The notes under the pieces were generated by a model that worked only from the letters and a program-made list of their open reading frames with translations, had not been told where the DNA came from and searched no databases. Of a stretch of 58,455 nt of DNA, positions 49,825 through 58,455 are shown piece by piece. The translations under genes and the position numbers were made by a program. Source of the stretch: Candidatus Peregrinibacteria bacterium (GTDB lineage Bacteria; Patescibacteriota; Gracilibacteria; UBA1369; UBA12463); the NCBI GenBank assembly GCA_026395555.1, contig JAPLYO010000032.1, positions 1 to 58,455 on the forward strand. Reading direction: 5' to 3'. The stretch's first letter is position 1; each line of letters begins with the position of its first letter.

Positions 49825-49853
49825 AGTTTACTGATTGGGTGAGTATATGTCAA
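49825..49853 (-). promoter_or_regulatory. Promoter of the rplC ribosomal operon
   Basis: Minus strand: perfect TTGACA (49853-49848), 17-nt spacer, TAAACT (49830-49825). Transcript start is expected near 49818, giving a leader of about 150 nt to the rplC start codon at 49666. Confidence 0.8.
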
Positions 49854-49867
49854 ATAGATTTTCGGCT

Positions 49868-50674
49868 TTATTCTAACGCCTGGAATTTGAAATTTCTTGA
49901 AAGTGCTGCTCGTGCACTGTCGGCGACGTCAAGTTGGTCGTTGAGCATGGCATTGAAAGCTCTTTCGAGATGATTGTCCATATCATTCATTTTCGCTAGT
50001 ACGTCTTGTGGTTTTGCGAGTTGACCTTCTGGCGTTGCGTTTTTTGCGGATTGGCTGACTTTTTTTGCATCTTTTGCCTGGGCGAGAGCGAGTATCTCCC
50101 TAATGCTTGCGATAAGCGCTTCTGGATTGATAATGGGAAGAGGATTGGAAACTTCTGCTTCCATTTCCTTTTTCTGAGCAGGCACAGGTTCTTCCATTGC
50201 CGCTAGCGCTTCTCTTGCTTTACGGCGGGCAATAGCAGGGGAGTTGACAATGGCTCCTAGAACTTCATCGAGATTTTCTACATCTTCATCTGCATCGTTA
50301 GGATCAATATTTGGGTTTACGAATGCGTCGTTGCTCGCTTTATTTCGAACATAGCTTTTAGGGTGGGCTGTTTTTGTTTCGATTGGACGATTTGGATATC
50401 GGCCATTGGATCTCGTAGCAGGCTCCTGAACAACCCCTTCTTGCGGTTTTGCGTTTGTATTCGTTCTTAGGCTGCTTGCGGCAATGGCTTTGTCTTTTAC
50501 GATTCTTGCCACTTGCTGCTGTGTAGCGCGGATTTCTGCACGTGCTTGTGTAGGAGCCTTCTGTGTCGCAATAGCTTCAGGTGCCTTTCGTGATCCCATT
50601 GCCCGGGTCTTGTTGTGATCTCCTTCAAATCGTACTTCTGCTGGGGGTGTAGCTTGGTGATGGTCGAGTGCCAT
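49868..50674 (-). CDS. Unknown low-complexity protein, about 268 residues
   Basis: No family recognised. ATG 50674 is preferred (a promoter TTGACA-17-TAGGAT lies upstream and the ATGs at 50683 and further up lie close to it). Residues 1-140 are Ala/Gln/Thr/Lys/Pro-rich and probably disordered; an acidic stretch (DPNDADEDVENLDEV) is followed by helices (ARRKAREALAAMEE, INPEALIASIREILALAQAKDA, NHLERAFNAMLND). No signal or membrane segment. It lies just upstream of the ribosomal operon promoter on the same strand. Confidence 0.6.
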   Translation of the reverse strand: MALDHHQATPPAEVRFEGDHNKTRAMGSRKAPEAIATQKAPTQARAEIRATQQQVARIVKDKAIAASSLRTNTNAKPQEGVVQEPATRSNGRYPNRPIETKTAHPKSYVRNKASNDAFVNPNIDPNDADEDVENLDEVLGAIVNSPAIARRKAREALAAMEEPVPAQKKEMEAEVSNPLPIINPEALIASIREILALAQAKDAKKVSQSAKNATPEGQLAKPQDVLAKMNDMDNHLERAFNAMLNDQLDVADSARAALSRNFKFQALE

Positions 50675-50708
50675 AATATGCATTGGGTTATAATTGCTGC
50701 CGGCGGGT

Positions 50709-50737
50709 ATCCTATTTGAAGCCTTATGTGATGTCAA
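50709..50737 (-). promoter_or_regulatory. Promoter of the low-complexity protein gene
   Basis: Minus strand: TTGACA (50737-50732), 17-nt spacer, TAGGAT (50714-50709). The leader is about 30 nt. Confidence 0.6.
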
Positions 50738-50771
50738 CGTTGCGCAAAGGCATAAATAAGTACGGTATAGC

Positions 50772-50803
50772 AAAAATCCATCATGGATTTCTGATGGATT
50801 TTT
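50772..50803 (-). terminator. Terminator after the giant surface-protein gene
   Basis: AAAAATCCATCA (50772-50783) pairs with TGATGGATTTTT (50792-50803), an A/T-flanked stem that works in both directions; on the minus strand it ends the giant gene. Confidence 0.75.
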
Positions 50804-50830
50804 GCGGTGTATTGATGATCTAGATAGTTT

Positions 50831-53800
50831 CTACTTTCTTCCCTTTTTTCTTCGTTTGAACTGTATGACGGTAATAATGAGCCATACGATGATGACGATA
50901 CCTACGCCGATGAAGATTTTTTGGAAGAGGGGAGTTACCGTCTTTTCTCGGAGGAATGAGGCGAGACCGCCGGCACTTCTCATCTTGATACTGAAGTCTT
51001 CTCCTGAGAGATTAGAGGCTTCTGTTACGCGGAACTTGTACTTCACGATAGGACTGATGATGTTTTCGTCTTCCTGAACGGAGTAGGCGATTACCTCGTG
51101 GTCACCTATCGGAAGCTGTTCCGGTGGTCGAATTTCGAGCTCGCCCGTTGAGCTATCTGAGATGAGTGTGGAGGTTCCGATGGCGCTCTTGAAGGTGATG
51201 ACGGCTTTTCCTTTGAGTAATTTTGCCTTAATGGTTGGACTTGATGTTACTTCTGGGATGTAATTAGTATCCTTTGAAGTTAGTGGCTGCCCATCGATAG
51301 ATTCAAGGCTTGGGATCTCCGGCTTGAGCGTACTATCGATCGTGACCTTGATTTGCGGTGAAGTTTCACCGGAGTCAACATTTTGCGCCAAGAGGAAGAA
51401 GTTTCCATTTGGAAGCGGACGAAGTTCAGTTGCGAACTGACTGTTCTCCGATGCCTGTACCCTTGCGATTTCACGCTTAAGGCCGAACTCATTTTTGGCG
51501 ATGATGGCAATCGTGCTGTTGGCCGGAGCTGATCCTTTTAGGAAAGGAGAAGATGCAGCCTTTGTATTGCTTGCCAGATTGGCGATCAGGACTTTGACCG
51601 GGGCGTCTTTTAGGTTAAATATAAGCGGTTCCGGATCCTGACTATCTATGAGACCATCACCATCGGTGTCTGCGTTGTCTGGGTTTGTTCCTATTTTTAC
51701 CTCGCAGAGATCACATAGACCGTCTATGTCGCGATCGCCCGTACCCTTTTCCGTCTTGGTGTCTAGCGGGAAGCTGAGTGGGTCGAGTGGGTCGGTCTTT
51801 TCTAGAACCTTTTCCTGGTTGATTACTCCGTTAATCTCTTGTCCGTCGCTAAATCCATCACCATCGGTGTCGAACTTGAGTGGATTGGTTTTTACGAGCT
51901 TTTTCTTGTCATTGAGCACTCCCTTTACTTCTTGCCCATCACTGAGCCCATCACCATCGGTGTCGAACTTGAGTGGATCGGTAAGATATTTATTCACCTC
52001 CTCGCCATCGCTGAGTCCATCTCCATCGGTATCTTTCTTTGTTGGATCGGTGCCGTAAATGTTTGTTTCTTTCCAGTTGGAGAGACCGTCTTTATCGGTA
52101 TCGATCTTGTCGGAGTTTGTTTTCTGAAGCTCCTGGGCGAGAATGTATTTCTTGAGACTGTCGAGATGCGATGTCAGATCGGCTTTTGTCAGCCGGTCGT
52201 CGGGATTGCTTACGGAGCATGTTTTGAATATTTTTTTCGCGCATGCTTCGTTCTCGCTCACGTTGGCGGCGAGATAAAATGCCTGAAGTGCCTCCCCGTT
52301 GGTTATGAATTTCGTTTTGTCATATGTTCCGTTTGCCTCGATAAATGCATTGGTAATCTCTAATTTATCAGCAATTTGGATTGGATCTTTGCTCTTGAAA
52401 ATCGCTTTGTCTGCGGCGGTACTGCTGTAGGATTTTTCCAGATCGACATTACCTACGAGAGCGACGATGAATTCTTCACGAGTAATTCCAGTTTCGGCTT
52501 TCACTCCATCGGCGACCTGAACTTCCTTTTTTAAATCACCAATTTGGAAGGTCAATAGGCCTTGGTCTTTTTGCTTCTTGAACTCATCAAGTTGCTTCTT
52601 GAGATCCTGTGCGGTGACATAGGTGTTGTCGCTGCCCGTACTGTTCGTGCCTGGAGTAGAAGGTGTTTCTGGAGTAGTAGGATTTGTCGGTGTTGGGGGT
52701 TTGATAGGATTGGCTGGGTCGGTTGGATTTGTTGGTGTTTCGGGTGGATTGACCGGCGTCGTGGTGACTACGAGCGCTGCTCGCAGCGTGACGCATGCCG
52801 TCGTGTTGTATTGCGGTGAGGATGTATTGTTGCAGGTTGCTCGTGCGTTGGTACAGGTTGCTGATGCGAAGCGAGAGATATTGGCGGTATTGTTACAGTC
52901 AACGATGCTCATATCTCCGGCTTGTTGCTGTGCTAGTGCTGCTGCTCTCATATCTACGCATGCGGTAGTGTTGTATGCTGCAGAGCTTGGAGTGTTACAC
53001 TCGCTCTCGGTAGGTGGAGTAGGTGGTGTCACAACCTGTGTCGCCATCGCTGCTCTGAGTGCGATACATGCCGTCGTGCTATAAAGTGGAGAAGCGGTGT
53101 TAATACAATCTGCTCGTGCGTTCGTACACTCAAGTGATGCGAAGCGTGCGGTATTTGTCGCGTCGTAACAGTTGGTGATATCGCCGGTGACAGGCGGTGT
53201 TACAACGACCTGTGTCGCCATCGCTGCTCTGAGTGCGATACATGCCGTCGTGCTATAAAGTGGAGAAGCGGTATTAATACAATCTGCTCGTGCGTTCGTA
53301 CACTCAAGTGATGCGAAGCGTGCGGTATTTGTCGCGTCGTAACAGTTGGTGATATCGCCGGTGACGACGGGTGGAGTCACAACTACTTGCGTTGCAAGCG
53401 CTGCGCGAAGCGCTACGCAGCTTGCGAGGCTGTACCATGAAGATGTCGGATCGTTACATGTACTCTCGATGTGATTTGCGTTGCGACTTCTGGTAATGAA
53501 GCAGTATTGCGTTGCTGCAGATAGACCATCAACATAGGTTGTATTTGTCGGTGTGATGTTATCAAATGTTGACCAGGTAGCCGTCGCGCTAAGTGCATTT
53601 GAGACGACATATTGTGAGTCGGAACTGATGAGATATTCTGTTCCGGCCGGGTTGCTCGCTGCTCCCCATGAGAGATTGATGCGAGAGGTGCTAGCCGCTG
53701 TAGCGGTAACTCCCGTTGGCATGGCGGATGCGGTGTAGGCTGTAATGGTCGGTGATGGGTATCCTCCGGTGGTATCGGTATTACGTCCAAGAATTCGTAG

Positions 53801-56800
53801 CGTATATGACGTGTTTGGAGTGAGACCCGAAATAGTTATGAGATCGTTTGATGTTCCATCGAAAGAGTCCCATGAAGAGGCTCCAGTGAGCGTTGCCCAA
53901 CTTTGAACACCGAAAGCATTATTGCTTCCTCCGCTTGTGAGGTAGGTGCTTGGTCCGGAGGAGGGGACGAGTTCGATACTGTACTCCGTGGATGGCGAGT
54001 TCCCCATTGGATTGAACGAAAGTACTACCGTTGAGGTCGTTACGGTATTGGCGGCGATAAGCGCCTTGTTTACTCCCGTTACCAGATTTGCTTTCTGGGA
54101 AAAACCCGTATCGGTTAATGCGCTATTGATTGATTTTCGTGTTTTTACGACGAAGGTATTGGTAATGTTAGGAGAGAGATTGTTTACCGTATAACCTCCT
54201 GCTCCTCCCCAGTCGTCATATGAGGCCCATTTTACCGTTGCTCCAAGATCTCCATTTCCGGAGCCAGTTCCGCTGGTATTTTGAACATACTGATCGGTCG
54301 TAGCGTCATATATGGCGAAATTGAGCTGGTGAACGAGACTTAGGCCGGTAGTGTTGATGGTTACCTGTGCTGAGGAGACGCCATTGCTGTCTGATGATGC
54401 GGCAACGGTTGGTGCGACGGGTGCTATAGCTGGAAGTTCGATAACTAGCTCGCTACCGTATTCAGTTGTGATGTTTTGGCAGTTTCTGGCGCGTACTCGT
54501 AGCTTGAAATTTTGAGCAGGGGAGAGTCCGTTGATGGTTAGTCCCGATGCTCCTCCGAGATTGGCTCGTGTTGCCCAGGTTGGAGTAGATGTGAGAACTC
54601 CTAGCGGACTAACGTATTGATTACTTTCCGTATCAAGAATCTGATATTCCGTGGTTGAGGCGTTTCCATCTACGGCAAGTGCGATGACGGTCGATGTAGA
54701 TGTTCGATAGGCGATATCTTGCGTTAGAGGTCCCGGCATTTCTACGGCGGAACAGATTCCCATCGTTACAGTAGAGGTATCTGCGCCGTTATTGAGCAGC
54801 GCCGTTTGAGCTGCTGTTGTTCCGTTATTCGTGAGAGCTCCATTGGTTATGGTGTTGCCTACTGTTGGGGCGACTCCATTGAATCCATACATAAATCCTG
54901 GTCGTGTATCGACGAAGAGCGTGGCTGAAGTTGTTGTAAGCGCGGTTACCTTGAATGACGTTGGAGCATCCGCTGCCGTATATTGCCCTGCGGTAAATGA
55001 GTATGTTGGAATCTCGTTGCTATCGCCGTTGTAGGCAATGGCTTGGATGCGATAATTTGCGTTGGTAATGAGTCCCGTAACAGCGATAGTTCCCCACGTT
55101 ACGGATGTTTGTTTTATTATGGTATTTCCTAATGTTCCATCAGCTTGAACATATCGTGTTTGTGTACCGTCGTAGATGGCGATGGCCATGAGCGTTCCTC
55201 CACTTGGATTGCTTCCGGCATCTAGGGTAATAGAGAATCCTGTTGTGGTTGGGGATGATGTTGAGACGGATGGCTGTCCAGCTAACGTATAGGCTGTTGT
55301 TGCTGGTGATGCTGAGGTTGCTGTTCCGTCGGTATTGCGAGCTGTGACCGTAATTGGATAGGCAGTGTTTGGCGTTAATCCGCTTATGATGAGCTGACTG
55401 GAGCTCCATGACATGGGGTATTCTGGTGTTCCGCTCAGGGTTCCATTTGTCTGAAGATACTGACCTCCTACTCCGATGGCATATGAGGTGTATCCGCTAT
55501 TTCCTGTTTCATTTATGTTGACCTTTAGGCTTGTGGCCGAAAGCGGTGTGACGGTTGGTGCGCTTGGGGTTACTGCTAATGTTGCCAGTGTTGATACGCA
55601 TCCTATGTAGCTCGAAGAGCCTGTGTTGTTCACGGCTCGGATGCGATAAAAATATGTTGTATTTGGATTGAGGCCGGTTGCATCGTAGGAGATTGAGTTT
55701 GCGGCGGCTCTGGCGATACGACGATAATTCCCGTTAGATATAAACGTCATGCCGGAAGGCGTTCCTAATGCTTGTTCGATCTCTACTCCTGTTTCATTTG
55801 AGGCGTTGTCGGTCCAAACAAGCGTGGCGCTCGTGCTGGTTACGGATGAGGTAGAGCAGGCGGTTGGCGTTGCTATCGTGCTACTCACCGTGAGTGTTTG
55901 CGTAGCGGAAAATGCACTTGCGCTGTCATTCACGTTTTTCACGAGTACTCTCCAATAAAATGTTCCTGCATAGAGCGTGCTATTGCAGGCTGTAGCGTAA
56001 TCAATCGTACTTCTGTTGCTCGCAACTTCTCCGGTGTCGCATATGTATGTTCCGCCTGTTAAATGTGCCTCTGAGTCTGCTAAGGTCAGTCGATAGGCTC
56101 TCTGTGAATCGCCGGTGAGTGTCGATTGAAAGCTCCATCCGAACACCGGATTGCTGGTTGCTACCGTGGCCGGAGACGATGCTCCGTTCACGTTCATTCC
56201 CGTCGCGGTTGGTGCTCCTCCCGACGCTTCTTTGATGGTTAATTTGTGGACGGTGTTTGTACCAAGCGTGGCGTTGGTTGGGCTGGAAAGAGTGACGATG
56301 AGTGTTTGATGTATCGTGTCGCTATCGGCGATAGTGACGGGCGATATGTTCACTGGTGTCGTGCTGTTGAGGGTAATCGTTCCTGGTGATGCATAGATGT
56401 ATTGTTGTCCACTTACCGCTGTTCCTCCTGCTATGGTATAGGTGACCACAACGTCTTGTCCTGCGGCTGGGGCTTTTGAAAGAGCGACGGCGATGTTGGC
56501 TGTGCTGCCCTCGGCAACTTCCGAGTTGATTGTGGAGAATTGAACTGATGGATACGAGTCGTTGTCTTCGATCGTGAGCGTATGGGATGCCTGAAGTCCT
56601 AATGTGGCATTGGTTGCGCCCGAGAGCGTGACGATAATGGTTTCATCTGACTCGACCAACACGTCATCAACAACAGTAAGAGGTATGTATTTTGTCGTTG
56701 AGCCGGCTGGGAATGTTAATGTGCCGCTATTAAGGACGTAGTCCATTGCGCTTGTTGCTGTTCCGCCTGTTACGGCATAGTTCACCGTAATAGTTTCGCC

Positions 56801-58455
56801 TGATGGCGCGGAGAGCGAGACTGGAATTACCGCACTACCTCTTCCTTCGGACGCACTTGAGCTTGCTGCGGCAAATTGAATATCGGGCGCACTATCGTCA
56901 TTGTTGATCGTATAGGTGAACGTAGGGGATGCTCCAATGGTGGCGTTGGTAGCGCTATAAAGCGTCAGGATGACAGTTTCGTCTGCTTCTTTGAGGGTGT
57001 CGTTAATTACCGGAATGGAGATTGTGCCGGATGAAAGGCCTGCCGTAATGGTCAATGTGCCTGATGTTGGAGTGTAGTCTGAACCGGCAGTTGCTGTTCC
57101 GGTGATGCTGTAATTGATAGAGACATCCGATGCGGACACGGTTGAAAGATTTACCGTCGCTACGAGTGGACTTACGGATTCGGCGGCATTACCCGTGGTG
57201 GTGGCGAATTGGACTGATGGCGTTGCTGGGTCGTCGTTGAGAATGGTATATGTATGCGACGTGTTCGTGCCGAGCGTGCCGTTGGTCGGACTTGAAATCG
57301 TGACGATGATGGTTTCGTCAGGTTCGTAAATGCTATCGTTAATGATGACAGGTGAAATATTAGCTGTCGTACTTCCTGCGAAAATCGTTGCTGATCCGGA
57401 TACTAAGGTGTAATCAACTCCGCCTCCTGTTGCCGTTCCTCCTGTTACGGCATAATTTACGGTTACATCGGAAGTATATATTCTTGATAGCGTGAGTCCT
57501 AGATTTGCTGGTGAGACCGATTCTAGTCCGCTCGAGCTGGTAGCGGTAAACTGAATCGTCGGCGGATAAAATGTTGTTAAAAATGGATATCCGTTATTTG
57601 TGACGCCATCGATATTCCAGTAGTCGTTTGTTCCTACGTCATTGTTTGGATTACCTACAAAATCCCATGCTGACGTTAGGTCTGCACTTAAGAGCGTATA
57701 GGTTGATGCCCTTTGCATTTGGAAGGTAGCTTTTCCTGTGATTTTAGCCGCTGCTATTGGAAGTAGATACGATTGCCCTACGATTGGCGTGCTTGTTCCT
57801 GAAGTTGTCGTGTCCCAAAATGTATTGGAGATAGGATTGGATGCATCGTTGCTGTTTGCCCAGGAGATCAATCCTGCTGCTTGTGAGCCTGTTGCGGTGC
57901 CTGTCGAGTAGCAGTTCTGCACGAGTCCATAGCTGGCATCTCCGGCTAGACCTGCGGCGTGTCCGCTTGGTCCATTTCCCGTGGCGATAGCGTTTCCTCT
58001 TGCGAATGAGTTGGAGAGAATATGTCCTGTTGCAGAAAACGCACCCAGAAGACCACCGGCGTTATCGGCTGCTGTGGCGTTGGCCGTTGAGTATGTTTCT
58101 GAAACGGTGGTGTTGAGGGCCATACCGGCCAGTCCACCTACATCCATGTACGCGCCCGTTGCCGTTCCGCTTGTATACGATTTAGAGATGGTTCCATTGG
58201 CTGACCATCCTACGAGCAAACCGATTCCAAAATTTCCACTTACCGAACCCGCAACGCTAGAGGTCGTTATCGTTGAGTTACTAGCGTATCCTACCAAACC
58301 TGCAATATATGAATTTCCTGTTCCTACGGCGACACTCACTCCTGTCATGTTCGTAGCGCTGATCGTGGCATAACTCGTATATCCGAATAATCCGGCGTAG
58401 TCGGCTGCGCGCGTGATGGTTAGTCCGGATACGGTGTGATTTTGTCCGTTAAATG
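50831..58455 (-). CDS. Giant modular surface protein, C-terminally anchored (N-terminus outside window)
   Basis: The frame is open to the right edge, so more than 2540 residues. From the N-terminal side (numbering from ATG 58348): GLUG-type repeats (1-180; preceded by NGQNHTVSGLTI), four Calx-beta domains (about 262-705, each ending in an NDD/DND-type turn), many Fn3-like modules (about 715-1620), Cys-rich repeats (about 1630-1866), a Pro/Thr linker (about 1866-1915), a helical part with SLH-like TREEF and ITNGEALQAFY, calcium-binding DxDxDGxxD repeats (about 2080-2243: DTDGDGLSDGEE and relatives), two Ig-like segments, and a final membrane helix (about 2475-2495) with a KRRKKGRK tail. No sortase LPxTG signal. 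This is an adhesin-like or structural cell-surface protein. Confidence 0.9.
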   Translation of the reverse strand, partial: FNGQNHTVSGLTITRAADYAGLFGYTSYATISATNMTGVSVAVGTGNSYIAGLVGYASNSTITTSSVAGSVSGNFGIGLLVGWSANGTISKSYTSGTATGAYMDVGGLAGMALNTTVSETYSTANATAADNAGGLLGAFSATGHILSNSFARGNAIATGNGPSGHAAGLAGDASYGLVQNCYSTGTATGSQAAGLISWANSNDASNPISNTFWDTTTSGTSTPIVGQSYLLPIAAAKITGKATFQMQRASTYTLLSADLTSAWDFVGNPNNDVGTNDYWNIDGVTNNGYPFLTTFYPPTIQFTATSSSGLESVSPANLGLTLSRIYTSDVTVNYAVTGGTATGGGVDYTLVSGSATIFAGSTTANISPVIINDSIYEPDETIIVTISSPTNGTLGTNTSHTYTILNDDPATPSVQFATTTGNAAESVSPLVATVNLSTVSASDVSINYSITGTATAGSDYTPTSGTLTITAGLSSGTISIPVINDTLKEADETVILTLYSATNATIGASPTFTYTINNDDSAPDIQFAAASSSASEGRGSAVIPVSLSAPSGETITVNYAVTGGTATSAMDYVLNSGTLTFPAGSTTKYIPLTVVDDVLVESDETIIVTLSGATNATLGLQASHTLTIEDNDSYPSVQFSTINSEVAEGSTANIAVALSKAPAAGQDVVVTYTIAGGTAVSGQQYIYASPGTITLNSTTPVNISPVTIADSDTIHQTLIVTLSSPTNATLGTNTVHKLTIKEASGGAPTATGMNVNGASSPATVATSNPVFGWSFQSTLTGDSQRAYRLTLADSEAHLTGGTYICDTGEVASNRSTIDYATACNSTLYAGTFYWRVLVKNVNDSASAFSATQTLTVSSTIATPTACSTSSVTSTSATLVWTDNASNETGVEIEQALGTPSGMTFISNGNYRRIARAAANSISYDATGLNPNTTYFYRIRAVNNTGSSSYIGCVSTLATLAVTPSAPTVTPLSATSLKVNINETGNSGYTSYAIGVGGQYLQTNGTLSGTPEYPMSWSSSQLIISGLTPNTAYPITVTARNTDGTATSASPATTAYTLAGQPSVSTSSPTTTGFSITLDAGSNPSGGTLMAIAIYDGTQTRYVQADGTLGNTIIKQTSVTWGTIAVTGLITNANYRIQAIAYNGDSNEIPTYSFTAGQYTAADAPTSFKVTALTTTSATLFVDTRPGFMYGFNGVAPTVGNTITNGALTNNGTTAAQTALLNNGADTSTVTMGICSAVEMPGPLTQDIAYRTSTSTVIALAVDGNASTTEYQILDTESNQYVSPLGVLTSTPTWATRANLGGASGLTINGLSPAQNFKLRVRARNCQNITTEYGSELVIELPAIAPVAPTVAASSDSNGVSSAQVTINTTGLSLVHQLNFAIYDATTDQYVQNTSGTGSGNGDLGATVKWASYDDWGGAGGYTVNNLSPNITNTFVVKTRKSINSALTDTGFSQKANLVTGVNKALIAANTVTTSTVVLSFNPMGNSPSTEYSIELVPSSGPSTYLTSGGSNNAFGVQSWATLTGASSWDSFDGTSNDLITISGLTPNTSYTLRILGRNTDTTGGYPSPTITAYTASAMPTGVTATAASTSRINLSWGAASNPAGTEYLISSDSQYVVSNALSATATWSTFDNITPTNTTYVDGLSAATQYCFITRSRNANHIESTCNDPTSSWYSLASCVALRAALATQVVVTPPVVTGDITNCYDATNTARFASLECTNARADCINTASPLYSTTACIALRAAMATQVVVTPPVTGDITNCYDATNTARFASLECTNARADCINTASPLYSTTACIALRAAMATQVVTPPTPPTESECNTPSSAAYNTTACVDMRAAALAQQQAGDMSIVDCNNTANISRFASATCTNARATCNNTSSPQYNTTACVTLRAALVVTTTPVNPPETPTNPTDPANPIKPPTPTNPTTPETPSTPGTNSTGSDNTYVTAQDLKKQLDEFKKQKDQGLLTFQIGDLKKEVQVADGVKAETGITREEFIVALVGNVDLEKSYSSTAADKAIFKSKDPIQIADKLEITNAFIEANGTYDKTKFITNGEALQAFYLAANVSENEACAKKIFKTCSVSNPDDRLTKADLTSHLDSLKKYILAQELQKTNSDKIDTDKDGLSNWKETNIYGTDPTKKDTDGDGLSDGEEVNKYLTDPLKFDTDGDGLSDGQEVKGVLNDKKKLVKTNPLKFDTDGDGFSDGQEINGVINQEKVLEKTDPLDPLSFPLDTKTEKGTGDRDIDGLCDLCEVKIGTNPDNADTDGDGLIDSQDPEPLIFNLKDAPVKVLIANLASNTKAASSPFLKGSAPANSTIAIIAKNEFGLKREIARVQASENSQFATELRPLPNGNFFLLAQNVDSGETSPQIKVTIDSTLKPEIPSLESIDGQPLTSKDTNYIPEVTSSPTIKAKLLKGKAVITFKSAIGTSTLISDSSTGELEIRPPEQLPIGDHEVIAYSVQEDENIISPIVKYKFRVTEASNLSGEDFSIKMRSAGGLASFLREKTVTPLFQKIFIGVGIVIIVWLIITVIQFKRRKKGRK
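53037..53370 (-). repeat. 174-bp tandem duplication inside the giant gene
   Basis: Two nearly identical copies begin at 53037 and 53211 (period 174 bp, 58 codons). I see one base difference (around 53095 versus 53269) across about 160 shared positions. More divergent partial copies flank them on both sides, so the Cys-rich module has expanded by unequal exchange. Confidence 0.85.

Noticed and set aside
53037..53370. CRISPR-like or insertion-related origin for the 174-bp repeat
   Set aside because: The repeat is in frame, coding, without spacers or transposase, and part of a longer series of diverged protein repeats.
1..58455. Alternative genetic code with UGA as glycine, known from some CPR lineages
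   Set aside because: UGA serves as a terminal stop for rsmA and for the ATP-grasp-like gene, and the conserved proteins read through their full lengths with standard codons.

Overview
The window reads as part of a streamlined genome of the Candidate Phyla Radiation (Patescibacteria), most plausibly a Peregrinibacteria/Peribacteria-type lineage. The reasons are: a long ribosomal-protein cluster with no rpmD (L30) between rpsE and rplO, a hallmark of the radiation; a complete-looking pyrimidine route, which few CPR groups keep; several large proteins without recognisable relatives; and a giant C-terminally anchored surface protein. The genetic code looks standard: UGA ends rsmA (20400-20402) and the ATP-grasp-like gene (29530-29532), and no gene needs UGA read as glycine. 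The taxonomic placement is inference.

Layout. 1-1158: tail of a probable surface protein and an unknown ORF. 1242-5290: uvrB; an ATP phosphoribosyltransferase (HisG-family) gene behind a TrpR-related yerC-type regulator; and a DUF222-like protein without its usual HNH nuclease. 5404-7830: a DEDDh exonuclease fused to a DinG-like helicase whose ATPase motifs are eroded. 7840-19927: carA, divergent from pyrB-pyrC, then a secreted Fn3-like protein, an unknown membrane protein, a lipoprotein and an unknown protein, then pyrD-pyrK and pyrE-pyrF. carB is not in the window. 19929-24187: a small acidic protein and a P-type Ca-type ATPase-DUF167-rsmA operon. 24288-31606: a membrane-tethered HExxH metallopeptidase, a 1069-residue unknown, an ATP-grasp-like protein, trmD and a GerMN-like lipoprotein. 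31730-49666 (minus strand): S10-spc-alpha ribosomal cluster in the order rplC-D-W-B, rpsS, rplV, rpsC, rplP, rpmC, rpsQ, rplN-X-E, rpsN(Z), rpsH, rplF-R, rpsE, rplO, secY, adk, map, two orphan genes, infA, rpmJ, rpsM-K-D, rpoA, rplQ, rplM, rpsI. 49868-58455: an unknown low-complexity protein and the giant surface protein, which runs off the right edge.

Expression signals are distinctive. Classical sigma70-type -35/-10 boxes are easy to see, but for six genes (uvrB, the exonuclease gene, carA, pyrB, pyrD, the P-type ATPase) the -10 box ends only 6-9 nt before the start codon, so their mRNAs should be leaderless or nearly so. Start codons inside operons are not preceded by Shine-Dalgarno sequences; pyrimidine-rich or AT-rich stretches occur instead. 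Inside the ribosomal cluster two small families of intergenic repeats sit directly after stop codons. The rplC transcript should begin with a structured leader of about 150 nt.

No rRNA, tRNA, CRISPR array or insertion sequence was found. No gene-free stretch exceeds 300 bases.
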